Below are positions 16,527 to 25,576 of a stretch of 64,000 bases of DNA, piece by piece. The stretch is from CAVQEK01 sp964596645 (lineage in GTDB: Bacteria > Bacteroidota > Bacteroidia > Cytophagales > Cyclobacteriaceae). Positions within the stretch are counted from its first letter, which is position 1. Each line of letters opens with the position of its first letter. A model generated the notes under the pieces. That model was not told the DNA's origin and did not search any database. It was given only the letters and a program-made list of their open reading frames with translations. The stretch spans positions 1 to 64,000 of the forward strand of contig CAZQVB010000024.1 in assembly GCA_964596645.1 (NCBI GenBank), given 5' to 3'. The position numbers and the translations under genes are program-made.

Positions 16527-17203
16527 GAGGGATAGTGAAAAATGTTCAGGATTTTGACGAGTTCGCGTTTCAGGTTGTTCAGGTGTAGCTTCATGGCGGC
16601 CTCAGCACCAGAGGCGTCTTTTTCCAGTATGGCTTTCACAAAGTTTTCGTGCTCTGTATAGGCCTTTTCTACCCTGCCTTCCATGGCATATATGGCCACC
16701 CGCAGCCGATGCCACTGTGCATTCAGTCCCAGCACGATCTGCTCCGCCTTTCTGTTGCCCGACATTCGAAAGAGTATGCCGTGCAGCGTGCGATCCAGCT
16801 CAAGCCACTTCTCCAAAAAATCCGCCTCTTCTTTGTCACTGGAAAATCCCTTTTCGGATAAGGCCTTCATTGCGCCGATTACCCCTTCTAACAGTTTAAA
16901 ATCTTCTGCAGAGCCGCGTTCTGTAGCCCAGCGTGCAATAGCCCCTTCGAGGTTTATCTTCAGGTCAAAAATATCTTTCACCTCCTGAATGGTAAGCACG
17001 TACACACTTTTGCGCCGGTTGTTGGTCACGATCAGGCCGTCTTTCTCCAGCTTGTTCAGCGCCTCGCGTACGGGGGTGCGGCTCACACCCAGCGAAGCAG
17101 CCAGCGCCTGTTCTGTCACAGCCTCGCCAGGCTTTATCTGCATAGTGAGTATTTGCTGCTTCACAGCCTCATACACGCCTTCAGTGTCTTTTTTTATTGT
17201 CAT
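16523..17203 (-). CDS. GntR-family regulator with FCD ligand domain
   Basis: This 226-residue protein has an N-terminal winged helix (residues ~5-70, with SLGVSRTPVREALNKLEKDG) and a C-terminal helical FCD domain. FCD regulators sense organic acids and sugar acids and usually repress their own locus. It sits between the acid-sugar kinase and the transporter, overlapping each by four bases. The TTGTATACA-type sites upstream of the kinase start are likely operators for it. Confidence 0.9.
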   Translation of the reverse strand: MTIKKDTEGVYEAVKQQILTMQIKPGEAVTEQALAASLGVSRTPVREALNKLEKDGLIVTNNRRKSVYVLTIQEVKDIFDLKINLEGAIARWATERGSAEDFKLLEGVIGAMKALSEKGFSSDKEEADFLEKWLELDRTLHGILFRMSGNRKAEQIVLGLNAQWHRLRVAIYAMEGRVEKAYTEHENFVKAILEKDASGAEAAMKLHLNNLKRELVKILNIFHYPS

Positions 17204-18567
17204 GTACTTTTTATGAATGCTTGAAATACTGCGGCAAGTGTATCATCGTCGCCGACATTTCCTGGAAATACCACATAAGGCACATTGGCCCATTGATCCT
17301 GATCGAGTGCCTGCCACACCGGTATGCCAGGCTGAGCCTGTCCCATCACCATTGCCTGCCGTATACCCAGGCCGTGGCGTGCAATGTCGTAAGAGGTGAT
17401 GCCCCCTTTGGCAATGATAAAACCGGGCTGTACCGTAAGGCGCTGTACCAGCTCCACCAAGAATCGGGAAATGGTTTGGCCGCGTTCGAGCCTGCTGCTT
17501 TTGTCGCCCAGGTCCTGGTAGGTCCTTTCCGTACTTACCAGCGTAGATTGATGCCGGCCCAGTGCGTCATTGAGTTGTTCACTGCTTTGCTGCAGATACG
17601 ATTGGTAGCGGGATAGTATGTCTTCTATCTTCAATTCAAAATGGGCCAGGTCAGCGCTTTGTTGAAGCCGCTGAAGCTGTGCGGAGGTCTTGCCCGTGTA
17701 GGAGCCTGCCAACACCAGGCCGGGCTGAAGTACCCTGGCCGGTCGGTAGAGGGGGTGATTGGTCTGCGTGGCCATCACACGCACCCAGGAAGCTGCCGAG
17801 CGATGGAGGAAACGCTTGCCTGATCGCACCAATGCGTCTTTCAAAACCTGCAGGTCGGCATATTCATACGCGTTTACCACTACTGGCCGAAGGTTGCTGG
17901 CTTGTCGGAGTATATCCACCACGGCATCCAAATTGCCGTCGCGCAAATGGTGGAGGCCGACGCTGAGTACATCTTCCTTTCTCCAGCGGCCGTGGCTCTT
18001 TTCCTCTACCCACGAGGGCATATGGGCTGTGGTGAAGCCAAACACAGGATCATTGGCAAATTCAGTTTCGTTGGCCGGCGTAAGCACCTCGCCCGACTGT
18101 ATATAATGCGTGTCTTGCAGTGTGACACGATTGCCTTCTTTAAAAAAGGGCAAGAGCAAGATGCCGTCGTATGGCCCGAGCTGCTCTTCGATGGTCATGG
18201 TTTCAGCCAAAAAATGCCCGCGAAGGGTGGAGTCGCTGCGGCTAATGATTTCGAGCTTCTCCTTATCGATGTGCCGCAGTAGGGTACCCACTATTTCTTT
18301 GTTCACTGCGGCCGCCTGTGCTTCAGGCATCGACCTGGAGTTGTGCAAAATAAAAAAGCACTTGTACCGGCTTAAGGCATCGCGGATGATGTGATCTGAC
18401 CAATCGAGTAATACAGGAATGTCGTGTACGGTCTGGCAGCCGGTGGGATCATCGTCGAGCACCACGATGGTCTTCGTGTCTTCCACAGCGTCTGTGTTTG
18501 CAGAAGATACCCGGGCAGGGAGGCCGGGGATTGTTATGTTACCGGTGGGTGTTTTAAGTATCTGCAT
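17200..18567 (-). CDS. DUF1537 four-carbon acid-sugar kinase family protein
   Basis: The 455-residue protein starts at ATG 18567; an extension to 18660 would run through the palindromic operator region. The N-terminal signature is VLDDDPTGCQTVHD, followed by RSDSTLRGHF. The C-terminal nucleotide-binding half contains AKGGITSYDIARHGLG. Known members phosphorylate D-erythronate, D-threonate, L-threonate or 3-oxo-isoapionate (OtnK, DtnK, LtnK, OiaK). The usual partner genes of the threonate routes (pdxA2, aldolase, hydroxypyruvate isomerase) are absent here. A split transketolase and a one-cysteine racemase homologue take their place, so the substrate may be new. It is the first gene of the leftward run. 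Confidence 0.9.
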   Translation of the reverse strand: MQILKTPTGNITIPGLPARVSSANTDAVEDTKTIVVLDDDPTGCQTVHDIPVLLDWSDHIIRDALSRYKCFFILHNSRSMPEAQAAAVNKEIVGTLLRHIDKEKLEIISRSDSTLRGHFLAETMTIEEQLGPYDGILLLPFFKEGNRVTLQDTHYIQSGEVLTPANETEFANDPVFGFTTAHMPSWVEEKSHGRWRKEDVLSVGLHHLRDGNLDAVVDILRQASNLRPVVVNAYEYADLQVLKDALVRSGKRFLHRSAASWVRVMATQTNHPLYRPARVLQPGLVLAGSYTGKTSAQLQRLQQSADLAHFELKIEDILSRYQSYLQQSSEQLNDALGRHQSTLVSTERTYQDLGDKSSRLERGQTISRFLVELVQRLTVQPGFIIAKGGITSYDIARHGLGIRQAMVMGQAQPGIPVWQALDQDQWANVPYVVFPGNVGDDDTLAAVFQAFIKST

Positions 18568-18575
18568 GATCAAGC

Positions 18576-18631
18576 CAAATATACAATTTATAACCTTATT
18601 GTATACATTACTAGGATTAATTGCATACAAA
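18576..18631. promoter_or_regulatory. Divergent control region with TTGTATACA-type operators
   Basis: ATTGTATACATT (18598-18609) contains the perfect palindrome TGTATACA. ATTGCATACAAA (18620-18631) is its near-complement one to two helical turns away, and AATATACAATT (18579-18589) is a third relative. FCD-type GntR proteins often bind TTGTATACAA-like sites. On the minus strand, TATATTTG (18583-18576) matches the Bacteroidota -7 element TAnnTTTG, but it lies only about 9 bases before the kinase ATG. The region also serves the divergent hydrolase gene at 18761. Confidence 0.6.
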
Positions 18632-18760
18632 ATTAAGATTGTGTCAAAGTTGGAATACATCGCAAGTGATATTCACGTTGCTGTGATATTATTAAGGGCT
18701 TTGCCCCTGCCACCTTTTTTTTATTTTTAAGATATTTTCTCAGTGCCAAATTTTAAATCG

Positions 18761-19960
18761 ATGAAAAGAAAAGACTTTTTACGCATCAGTGGGCTTTTAG
18801 GGGCAGGCATGGTTTTGAACAAGCCCTTGGCTATGGGAAGTACTGTACAGCACGCTGCTATACATCCTGTGTTCAATTCTCTGTCCCATCCTCTGACCAA
18901 TGCCATGTGGGATTTTTCCTGGCTCGAACGCCGCTATACGGGAGGTGGATATGAAGATTGGGATTTGGTGCTCGACGAATTGAAAGAAAGAGGCTATGAT
19001 GCTGTGCGAATTGATGCGTTTCCTCATCTGGTAGCTGCAGATGCTGAAAAAGAATGGCTGTTACTTCCCGAATGGAGCGTTCATGATTGGGGGAGTCCCG
19101 GTAGAGTAAAAGTAAAAATTCAGCCTAATTTGAATATTTTCATTGAAAAATGCGCCAACCGAAATATTAAAATCATGCTATCCACTTGGTGGCGAAAGGA
19201 CCAGGAAGAGAGTGTAAAAAAGTTAGATACGCCTGAAAAGTTGGCCTTGGCCTGGCAATATACCCTTGATACTATTAAAGAAGCAGGTCTAATAGAACAT
19301 GTAATACTGGTAGATCTCTGCAATGAATACCCGCACCCCGACTGGCCAAAGTTTCTGCCAGATGGTTATAAAGAAGATTATTCTCATCAGGACTACAAGC
19401 CTTGGATGGAAAGATCTATTGAAGCCTTAAAAGTACAATATCCGTCCATACCATTTACCTTCTCCTTTTTTGGTGACGAATGGCTTAAGGCCAATGATCG
19501 ATTACCCTATCTCGACTTTCTTGATATACATATTTGGTTTTCAAATTTTAGCCAGTTTGAACAAGAGCTCAACTACACCTGGGAGCCGCACAATAACCTG
19601 GAGTACAACGCGATGCAACAAGCTCAATCGCTTTATTATGCCAAAGAGGATCATTGGAAGAGTCGGCTGCGTGCGGGAATAGACTTTGGCGCTACAGCTT
19701 CAATAAATATGCAAATTCCTGCCATTACCACAGAAGGCTGGGGACCCATTACATACAAAGATTGGCCTATGCTACACTGGGACTGGGTGAAGGAAATTTG
19801 TGCATATGGTGTGCAACAAGCCTCCAGTACCGGACGATGGGCATCTATGTGTACATCCAACTTTTGCGGACCACAGTTCAAAGGCATGTGGAGTGACATA
19901 CAATGGCATAGGAAAATGACAGATCTTATAAGGCAATCACCTATGAATTTCAAAGTCTAG
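18761..19960 (+). CDS. Exported GH-A clan glycoside hydrolase (cellulase-like)
   Basis: The 399-residue protein starts MKRKDFLRIS, resembling a twin-arginine export signal with Lys for the first Arg, then a hydrophobic stretch to about residue 26. A GH5-like TIM-barrel follows. The acid/base Glu189 lies in VDLCNEYPHPDW and the nucleophile Glu325 in AITTEGWGP. The barrel start, with LDELKERGYDAVRIDAFP, is typical of clan GH-A. I used ATG 18761; a GTG six codons upstream is possible. Divergent from the acid-sugar kinase with a shared operator region, it probably belongs to the same polysaccharide locus. Substrate is unknown. Confidence 0.78.
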   Translation: MKRKDFLRISGLLGAGMVLNKPLAMGSTVQHAAIHPVFNSLSHPLTNAMWDFSWLERRYTGGGYEDWDLVLDELKERGYDAVRIDAFPHLVAADAEKEWLLLPEWSVHDWGSPGRVKVKIQPNLNIFIEKCANRNIKIMLSTWWRKDQEESVKKLDTPEKLALAWQYTLDTIKEAGLIEHVILVDLCNEYPHPDWPKFLPDGYKEDYSHQDYKPWMERSIEALKVQYPSIPFTFSFFGDEWLKANDRLPYLDFLDIHIWFSNFSQFEQELNYTWEPHNNLEYNAMQQAQSLYYAKEDHWKSRLRAGIDFGATASINMQIPAITTEGWGPITYKDWPMLHWDWVKEICAYGVQQASSTGRWASMCTSNFCGPQFKGMWSDIQWHRKMTDLIRQSPMNFKV

Positions 19961-20026
19961 TTTCCTCACCTTTTTCCCAGATAAAACCCACTTGCTGTAG
20001 CGCGAAGGTTTGACCCCACGCTTAAG

Positions 20027-20035
20027 TTATCCACA
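20027..20035 (+). promoter_or_regulatory. Single consensus DnaA box upstream of xseA
   Basis: TTATCCACA is a perfect match to the DnaA box. It stands alone, 74 bases before the xseA start, with no AT-rich unwinding region or further boxes nearby. It may link transcription of the repair genes to DnaA, or be chance. Confidence 0.4.
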
Positions 20036-20108
20036 GTTATACATCCAATTTTTTCAGCCAACAAAGGGAATGTATGGCGAAGTACAGTAATTTTAGCGCC
20101 TTACCGCC

Positions 20109-21452
20109 ATGGAACATCTTTCGCTTTTTGCCCTTAATAAAACAATAAACGATACGCTTTCAGCCCATTTGGAGCCATCCTACTGGGTAGTGGCCGAAAT
20201 AGCCGAACTGCGCGAAAACCAGAAAGGACACTGCTATCTGGAGCTGGTGGAAAAGGACGGCGACACCATCATCGCGAAAACACGCGCCACCATCTGGTCT
20301 TATGCCTGGCGCAATCTGAGCACATGGTTTGCCCGCGTAGCCGGAGCGCCATTGAGGCCCGGCCTCAGCATACTTTTCAATGCCACCATTCAATACCACG
20401 AAGTATACGGACTGAGCATAAACATACGCGACATCGACGCCAACTATACGCTGGGTGCACGTGCACGCCGCCGGCAGGAAGTGATAGACCGGCTGAAAAA
20501 TGATGGCGTGTACGACATGAACCGGGAGCTTCCCCTGCCGCTGGCTCCTCAGCGCATAGCGGTGGTAAGCTCGCCCACCGCGGCCGGCCTCGGCGACTTT
20601 TTGGAGCACCTGAAGGCCAACGAGCACGGCTATAGGTTGGAGGTGTCGGTGTACAAAGCCATAATGCAGGGCGATGAAGCAGCCAACTCCATCATCGCCG
20701 CCATGCACCAGGTGCATGGGCAAGTGCGGCAATTCGATCTGTTGGTGATCATACGCGGGGGCGGTGCCTCTGTCGATCTCGACTGCTTCGATCAGTACGA
20801 GCTGGCCTGTCATATTGCGCAATTTCCACTGCCCGTGCTTACCGGAATAGGCCACGACAGGGATGAAACCATCGCCGACCTGGTGGCACATACCCGATTG
20901 AAGACACCCACGGCCGTGTCAGAATTTTTGCTATCGGGCCTGCGCGTCTTCGATGAGGAAATGCAACATCTTCTCATCCGGCTGAGGGATATCAGCTGCG
21001 AGCGGCTGGACGACGAGCGCGATCAACTGCGGCTTTTGCTCGCCAGGCTGGAGCGTGGCAACAGCGAGATGCTTAGAGGTGCCGAGCGCAAAGCCGATGC
21101 TCTCGTACATATGTTGAAATCGGGCCAACGCCACCGATTGAGTACGCTGAAGGCTATACTGGATCTGTATATCAATACACTGCCTAAAATGGCCAGAGAC
21201 GCGCTGCGCTCCCAAACACAACGGCTGGAGCATCTGGAACATACGCTGGCGATGCTGGAGCCAAAAAGCATTTTTAACAGAGGTTTTACCTACACCCGCA
21301 TCAATGGCCACCCCATGTCTGCCAATCGAGAACCGGCCATAGGCGATGAGGTAGAAACCATCTGGCGGCAACAAGTAATAAAGAGTAGGCTGACCGAAGT
21401 AGGTAAGGCCTTATCTACAGCTACTGCGAAAGCAAATAAAAAGAAGACATGA
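20109..21452 (+). CDS. xseA: Exodeoxyribonuclease VII large subunit
   Basis: This 447-residue protein is close to the usual XseA length. It has an N-terminal OB-fold (residues ~5-105, with GHCYLELVEKDGD). The catalytic domain follows, with the conserved RIAVVSSPTAAGLGDF, VIIRGGGASVDL and TGIGHDRDETIADLVAH. A long coiled coil (residues ~275-385) leads to the C-terminal SIFNRGFTY repeat. With XseB it degrades single-stranded DNA into oligonucleotides during repair. Its stop overlaps the xseB start by four bases. Confidence 0.96.
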   Translation: MEHLSLFALNKTINDTLSAHLEPSYWVVAEIAELRENQKGHCYLELVEKDGDTIIAKTRATIWSYAWRNLSTWFARVAGAPLRPGLSILFNATIQYHEVYGLSINIRDIDANYTLGARARRRQEVIDRLKNDGVYDMNRELPLPLAPQRIAVVSSPTAAGLGDFLEHLKANEHGYRLEVSVYKAIMQGDEAANSIIAAMHQVHGQVRQFDLLVIIRGGGASVDLDCFDQYELACHIAQFPLPVLTGIGHDRDETIADLVAHTRLKTPTAVSEFLLSGLRVFDEEMQHLLIRLRDISCERLDDERDQLRLLLARLERGNSEMLRGAERKADALVHMLKSGQRHRLSTLKAILDLYINTLPKMARDALRSQTQRLEHLEHTLAMLEPKSIFNRGFTYTRINGHPMSANREPAIGDEVETIWRQQVIKSRLTEVGKALSTATAKANKKKT

Positions 21453-21673
21453 CAGAAAAAGATATGAAAGAAACAAGCGATAAACCCCTGAGCTATCAGG
21501 CAGCGATGGATGAAATCGAGCGCATAATAGCAGTGATAGAAAACGACCAGCCCGATATAGATGAGCTGGCACATCTGGTGAAGCGCGCCGCTGCGCTGGT
21601 GCAGCAGTGCAAGGCCAAGCTGAAAAGCACAGGCCAGGAACTCGATGAAGTACTCAATGCCTTTGATGACTGA
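21449..21673 (+). CDS. xseB: Exodeoxyribonuclease VII small subunit
   Basis: This 74-residue, mostly helical protein contains SYQAAMDEIERIIAVIEN and IDELAHLVKRAAALVQQCK, the two-helix pattern of XseB. It binds the coiled coil of XseA. The ATG at 21449 overlaps the xseA stop (ATGA), so the pair is coupled; a second ATG at 21464 is possible. recQ begins 34 bases later. Confidence 0.93.
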   Translation: MTEKDMKETSDKPLSYQAAMDEIERIIAVIENDQPDIDELAHLVKRAAALVQQCKAKLKSTGQELDEVLNAFDD

Positions 21674-21707
21674 TTAGTTTCATTTTCTACCCCCCAAGCA
21701 AGCAGCC

Positions 21708-23870
21708 ATGCAGCCCATAGAACTTTTGAAAAGCACCTTCGGTTACGCAGCATTTCGCGGGCATCAGCAGGCGGCAATAGAAAGCGTACTGGCCGGCAAA
21801 GACACACTCGTATTGATGCCCACCGGCGGGGGCAAATCGCTTTGCTTTCAGTTGCCGGCCCTACTGAGCGAAGGACTTACCGTAGTAGTATCGCCACTGA
21901 TCGCCTTAATGAAAGACCAGGTAGATGCCCTTCGGCTCAATGGCGTGTCAGCGGCTTTTCTCAACTCCACACAGCACTACCAGGAGCAGCAGGCCGTGAG
22001 TGACTCCATCAGAGAAGGATCGCTCAAGCTATTGTATGTGGCGCCCGAGCGGCTGAACGCCAACGGCTTTATGGGCTTTCTGAAGGCACAGAAAATTGCC
22101 CTTTTTGCTATAGACGAGGCGCATTGCATATCGCACTGGGGCCACGACTTCCGGCCCGACTACCTCTCGCTGGCCAATATTCACGCGCACTTTCCCAACA
22201 CGCCCGTGATCGCCCTTACCGCTACCGCCGATAAGCTTACCCGCCACGACATCGTAGAAAAACTGAAGCTGCGGTCGCCCGACATCTACACGTCCAGTTT
22301 CAATCGGCCAAACATCCGATATACCGTACTGCCCAAGCGCAAGAGCTACGCGCAACTTCTGCGCTTCCTGCAGCAGCACCGGCACGACTCCGGCATTATC
22401 TATTGCCTGTCGCGCGCCTCTACCGAGCGATTGGCCGCCCAACTGAACGAAGAAGGATATAGTGCTTTGCCATACCATGCCGGCCTTGGCCGCGAGGAGC
22501 GCGAGCAGCATCAAAACCTTTTCCTGCGCGACGAGGTGCCGGTGGTGGTGGCCACCATTGCCTTTGGTATGGGCATAGACAAGTCCAACGTGCGCTATGT
22601 GGTGCATATGGATCTGCCCAAAAATATTGAAAGCTATTACCAGGAAACCGGTCGTGCAGGTCGCGATGGGCTACCCAGCGAGGCGTTGCTATTTTACAGC
22701 TATGCCGACGTACAAAAACTGAAAGGCTTTGCCACGGTAGAGGGCAATGAGGCGCAGAGCGAGGTAATGCTCAAGAAGCTTCGGCAGATGTCGCAATATT
22801 GCGAGAGCACTGCTTGCCGCCGCCAATACCTGCTTGGATATTTCGACGAAAAAGCGGAGCCATATTGTGGCAATTGCGATGTGTGCCAGGACGACACCGA
22901 ACAATATGATGCTACACAAGATGTGCAAAAGGTGCTGTCGGCCGTGGCCAGGCTGGAGCGCACGTATGGTGTCAATTTCATCATTGACTTTCTCCGAGGT
23001 TCTGCTTCCGCCAAAATCAGTACAGCGCAGCGGCAACTGAAAACCTACGGCGTGGGCCGGGAACGCAGCAAAGAAGCCTGGCGCCAGATCATAGCGCAAA
23101 TGGTGGATGGTGGCTATGTAGAAAAAACCACCGGCGAATATCCGCAACTGGCCCTGAATGAGAAGAGCTGGTCGGTGCTGAAGCAGCAGGAGCGGGTAAT
23201 GCTGAAGCAGCCTGCCGATGAGCAACCCGATACCTTCGGCGTAGAAGATGAAATAAAAAATTACGAGGAACCGCTATACGACTCATTGAAAACACTGCGC
23301 CGGCAGATCGCTGACTCAGAAGGCGTGCCCGCTTATGTGGTGCTTTCCGACGCTTCCCTGCTGGAGCTGGCCACTTACCTGCCCATAATAAAGGAAGATT
23401 TGCCACGCATCACCGGCTTTGGCGAGGTAAAAGCCAATCGATATGGCGAAGCCCTGTGCAGCCACATCAAAGCCTACTGCGATACCACAGGCATTGACAC
23501 CAGAATGCACCAGAAAATACCACTTGAGCGTGCGCGCAAAAGCAAAAAGGAACGCAAGTCGCCCACTGCCAACCAAAGCTTCGAGCTTTTCACCCAAGGC
23601 CACTCCATACCGGAAATAGCCAGGCAGCGCAACCTCTCGCCTACCACCATTGAAGGCCACCTGGCGCATTTTGTAGCGCTGGGCGAGCTGTCGGTCGATC
23701 AATTTGTGCAGAAGCAGGTACAGGAAAAAGTACGGGCCGCCATAGGCCTGCACGGCCATGCGGCACTTTCTCCACTGAAGCAGGCCCTCCACGAAGATAT
23801 TTCCTATTGCGAAATACGCATGGTGGTGGCTGATGTGAAGCGGGAACAGGCAATAGACAGCAACGCCTGA
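21708..23870 (+). CDS. recQ: ATP-dependent DNA helicase RecQ
   Basis: The 720-residue protein has the helicase core with MPTGGGKSLCFQLPA (Walker A), AIDEAHCISHWGHDFRP (DEAH motif) and QETGRAGRDG (motif VI). The RQC zinc-binding cysteines are in CRRQYLLGYF and CGNCDVC. An HRDC domain spans residues ~520-595. The last ~75 residues form an extra winged helix of the HTH_40 type (IPEIARQRNLSPTTIEGHL), longer than E. coli RecQ and common in Bacteroidota. It unwinds DNA 3'-5' during recombination repair. It follows xseAB in the same direction. Confidence 0.96.
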   Translation: MQPIELLKSTFGYAAFRGHQQAAIESVLAGKDTLVLMPTGGGKSLCFQLPALLSEGLTVVVSPLIALMKDQVDALRLNGVSAAFLNSTQHYQEQQAVSDSIREGSLKLLYVAPERLNANGFMGFLKAQKIALFAIDEAHCISHWGHDFRPDYLSLANIHAHFPNTPVIALTATADKLTRHDIVEKLKLRSPDIYTSSFNRPNIRYTVLPKRKSYAQLLRFLQQHRHDSGIIYCLSRASTERLAAQLNEEGYSALPYHAGLGREEREQHQNLFLRDEVPVVVATIAFGMGIDKSNVRYVVHMDLPKNIESYYQETGRAGRDGLPSEALLFYSYADVQKLKGFATVEGNEAQSEVMLKKLRQMSQYCESTACRRQYLLGYFDEKAEPYCGNCDVCQDDTEQYDATQDVQKVLSAVARLERTYGVNFIIDFLRGSASAKISTAQRQLKTYGVGRERSKEAWRQIIAQMVDGGYVEKTTGEYPQLALNEKSWSVLKQQERVMLKQPADEQPDTFGVEDEIKNYEEPLYDSLKTLRRQIADSEGVPAYVVLSDASLLELATYLPIIKEDLPRITGFGEVKANRYGEALCSHIKAYCDTTGIDTRMHQKIPLERARKSKKERKSPTANQSFELFTQGHSIPEIARQRNLSPTTIEGHLAHFVALGELSVDQFVQKQVQEKVRAAIGLHGHAALSPLKQALHEDISYCEIRMVVADVKREQAIDSNA

Positions 23871-23893
23871 TGAAAACCATCTAAAGAACAATC

Positions 23894-24565
23894 ATGCGCT
23901 GGAAAGAAGTAAAAGCACTCATAGCGAAGGAGGTACTGTTTGAGCTGCGCCAGATGTACGCCATCAATGGTATGCTGCTGTACATGATCAGTTGCATCTT
24001 TATAGGCTACATCAGCTTTCGTTTCAGAAATGTAGATATAGAAGCCGCCCTGTGGAATGGGCTATTTTGGATCATCATACTCTTTACCGCAGTGAGTGCT
24101 CTGGCGAAAAGCTTTTTGCAGGAAGGCCGCGGGGTATTGCTGTATTACTACCAGCTCTGCAGCGCCCAATCGCTCATACTTGCCCGCATGATCTACAACA
24201 GCTTGCTCATGCTGGTGCTGGTATTTGTCGGACTCGGCGTATATGTGCTTTTCCTGACCAACCCCATACAAAACCTCGGCTTTTACAGCCTGGTGAGCGT
24301 GATGGGCGCGGTGGGTTTTTCGGCTGTTTTCACCATGATCTCCAGTATTGCCTCCAAAGCGTCCAACGGCGGCATGCTCATGGCTGTGTTGGGTTTTCCC
24401 ATCGTCATACCCATTCTGCTCATGATTTTGAAGCTTTCGCGCAATGCCCTGGAGGGTGCCACACTGGCCGGAAACGAAAGTGAACTCATGGTGCTGGCGG
24501 CCATTATTGTAATTTCTGTTACCACATCTCTCTTATTGTTTCCCTATCTTTGGCGCTCCAATTAA
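23894..24565 (+). CDS. ccmB: Cytochrome c maturation ABC-type membrane protein CcmB
   Basis: This 223-residue protein has six hydrophobic segments and begins with VKALIAKEVLFELRQ, typical of CcmB. Family length is ~220. CcmB forms the membrane part of the CcmAB transporter that releases holo-CcmE from CcmC. The ATPase gene ccmA is not next to it and is not seen in the window. It begins 23 bases after recQ and its end comes 11 bases before ccmC. Confidence 0.9.
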   Translation: MRWKEVKALIAKEVLFELRQMYAINGMLLYMISCIFIGYISFRFRNVDIEAALWNGLFWIIILFTAVSALAKSFLQEGRGVLLYYYQLCSAQSLILARMIYNSLLMLVLVFVGLGVYVLFLTNPIQNLGFYSLVSVMGAVGFSAVFTMISSIASKASNGGMLMAVLGFPIVIPILLMILKLSRNALEGATLAGNESELMVLAAIIVISVTTSLLLFPYLWRSN

Positions 24566-24576
24566 GAGAGGGAAAA

Positions 24577-25254
24577 ATGCAAAAAATGATGCGGCAAGCG
24601 TGGTGGAAGGTGTTGGCGGTGCTGCTGCTTTTTTACGTGCTCATCGCAGGCTTTCTTATCGATGTGCCACGTCTGGCCATACTCAACGAAACCATTCGCA
24701 ATCAGTTTTTTCATGTGGCACTGTGGTTTGCCATGTTCCTGCTGCTCATCGTATCTCTGGTGCAGTCGATTCGCTACTTGAGTAGAAACGACATCCGGGC
24801 CGATATTTACGCCTCAGAGTTTGCCAACATGGGCATAGTCTTCGGCCTGCTTGGCATCGCTACCGGTTCTGTATGGGCCAAGTTCACCTGGGGTGCATGG
24901 TGGGTGAACGACCCCAAGCTGAACGCCACCACCATTGCCCTGCTCATCTATCTGGCCTACTTCGTACTGCGGGCCTCCATTGCCGATCAGCATCAGCGGG
25001 GCCGCATCAGTGCCGTGTACAATATTTTTGCTTTTTGCGCCATGGTGCCGCTTATCTTTATACTGCCACGCATGACGGACTCCCTGCACCCCGGCAATGG
25101 CGGCAACCCCGGCTTCAGCGCCTACGATATGGACAGCAACCTTCGTATGGTGTTTTACCCTGCCGTACTGGCCTGGTCGCTGTTGGGTATATGGTTTGCG
25201 TCATTGCGCATACGCATACGGCTGATGCGCCATACGCTGGAATTGGATCAATAG
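24577..25254 (+). CDS. ccmC: Heme handling protein CcmC
   Basis: The 225-residue protein has six membrane helices and the tryptophan-rich WWD segment WGAWWVNDPKLNAT, which presents heme outside the membrane. Likely axial histidines lie in NQFFHVALWF and DSLHPGNGGN. The start is ATG 24577 behind a purine-rich stretch; a TTG at 24550 would overlap ccmB. CcmC attaches heme to CcmE. Confidence 0.93.
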   Translation: MQKMMRQAWWKVLAVLLLFYVLIAGFLIDVPRLAILNETIRNQFFHVALWFAMFLLLIVSLVQSIRYLSRNDIRADIYASEFANMGIVFGLLGIATGSVWAKFTWGAWWVNDPKLNATTIALLIYLAYFVLRASIADQHQRGRISAVYNIFAFCAMVPLIFILPRMTDSLHPGNGGNPGFSAYDMDSNLRMVFYPAVLAWSLLGIWFASLRIRIRLMRHTLELDQ

Positions 25255-25277
25255 TATAGAATTTATTGTCGTAGAAA

Positions 25278-25553
25278 ATGGTAAGAAATATAATGTTGAC
25301 AATGGGCCTGCTGCTGTGCAGCTTGTATACCATGGCCCAGCAGGTGACCGCGCCGGTAGAGATGGCCGATGGCCTTAGGGCGAGCGGAAAAATCTATGTG
25401 GTGGTGCTTGGTGTGGCCCTTGTGTTTGCAGGGCTGGTGGCATATGCTGCGCGCATCGATCGCAGGCTCACCAGGTTGGAGAAAGAGGTGAAAGAAGAGC
25501 GCAAAAATTTGCACGAACGGCAAAATAAAACCACTTCTTCTACATTCAGTTAG
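25278..25553 (+). CDS. CcmD-like small membrane protein
   Basis: This 91-residue protein has an N-terminal hydrophobic stretch that could be a signal (ending MAQQ), a single membrane helix (residues ~39-57) and a charged helical tail (RRLTRLEKEVKEERKN). It is longer than E. coli CcmD but has the same position between ccmC and ccmE and the same topology. CcmD helps release heme-CcmE from CcmC. The assignment rests on place and topology, as sequence identity in this family is low. Confidence 0.7.
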   Translation: MVRNIMLTMGLLLCSLYTMAQQVTAPVEMADGLRASGKIYVVVLGVALVFAGLVAYAARIDRRLTRLEKEVKEERKNLHERQNKTTSSTFS

Positions 25554-25576
25554 TACAATTCTGATCAATTAAAATC

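Noticed and set aside
20027..20035. Replication origin
   Set aside because: Only one DnaA box, no AT-rich unwinding element, no dnaA or dnaN gene nearby.
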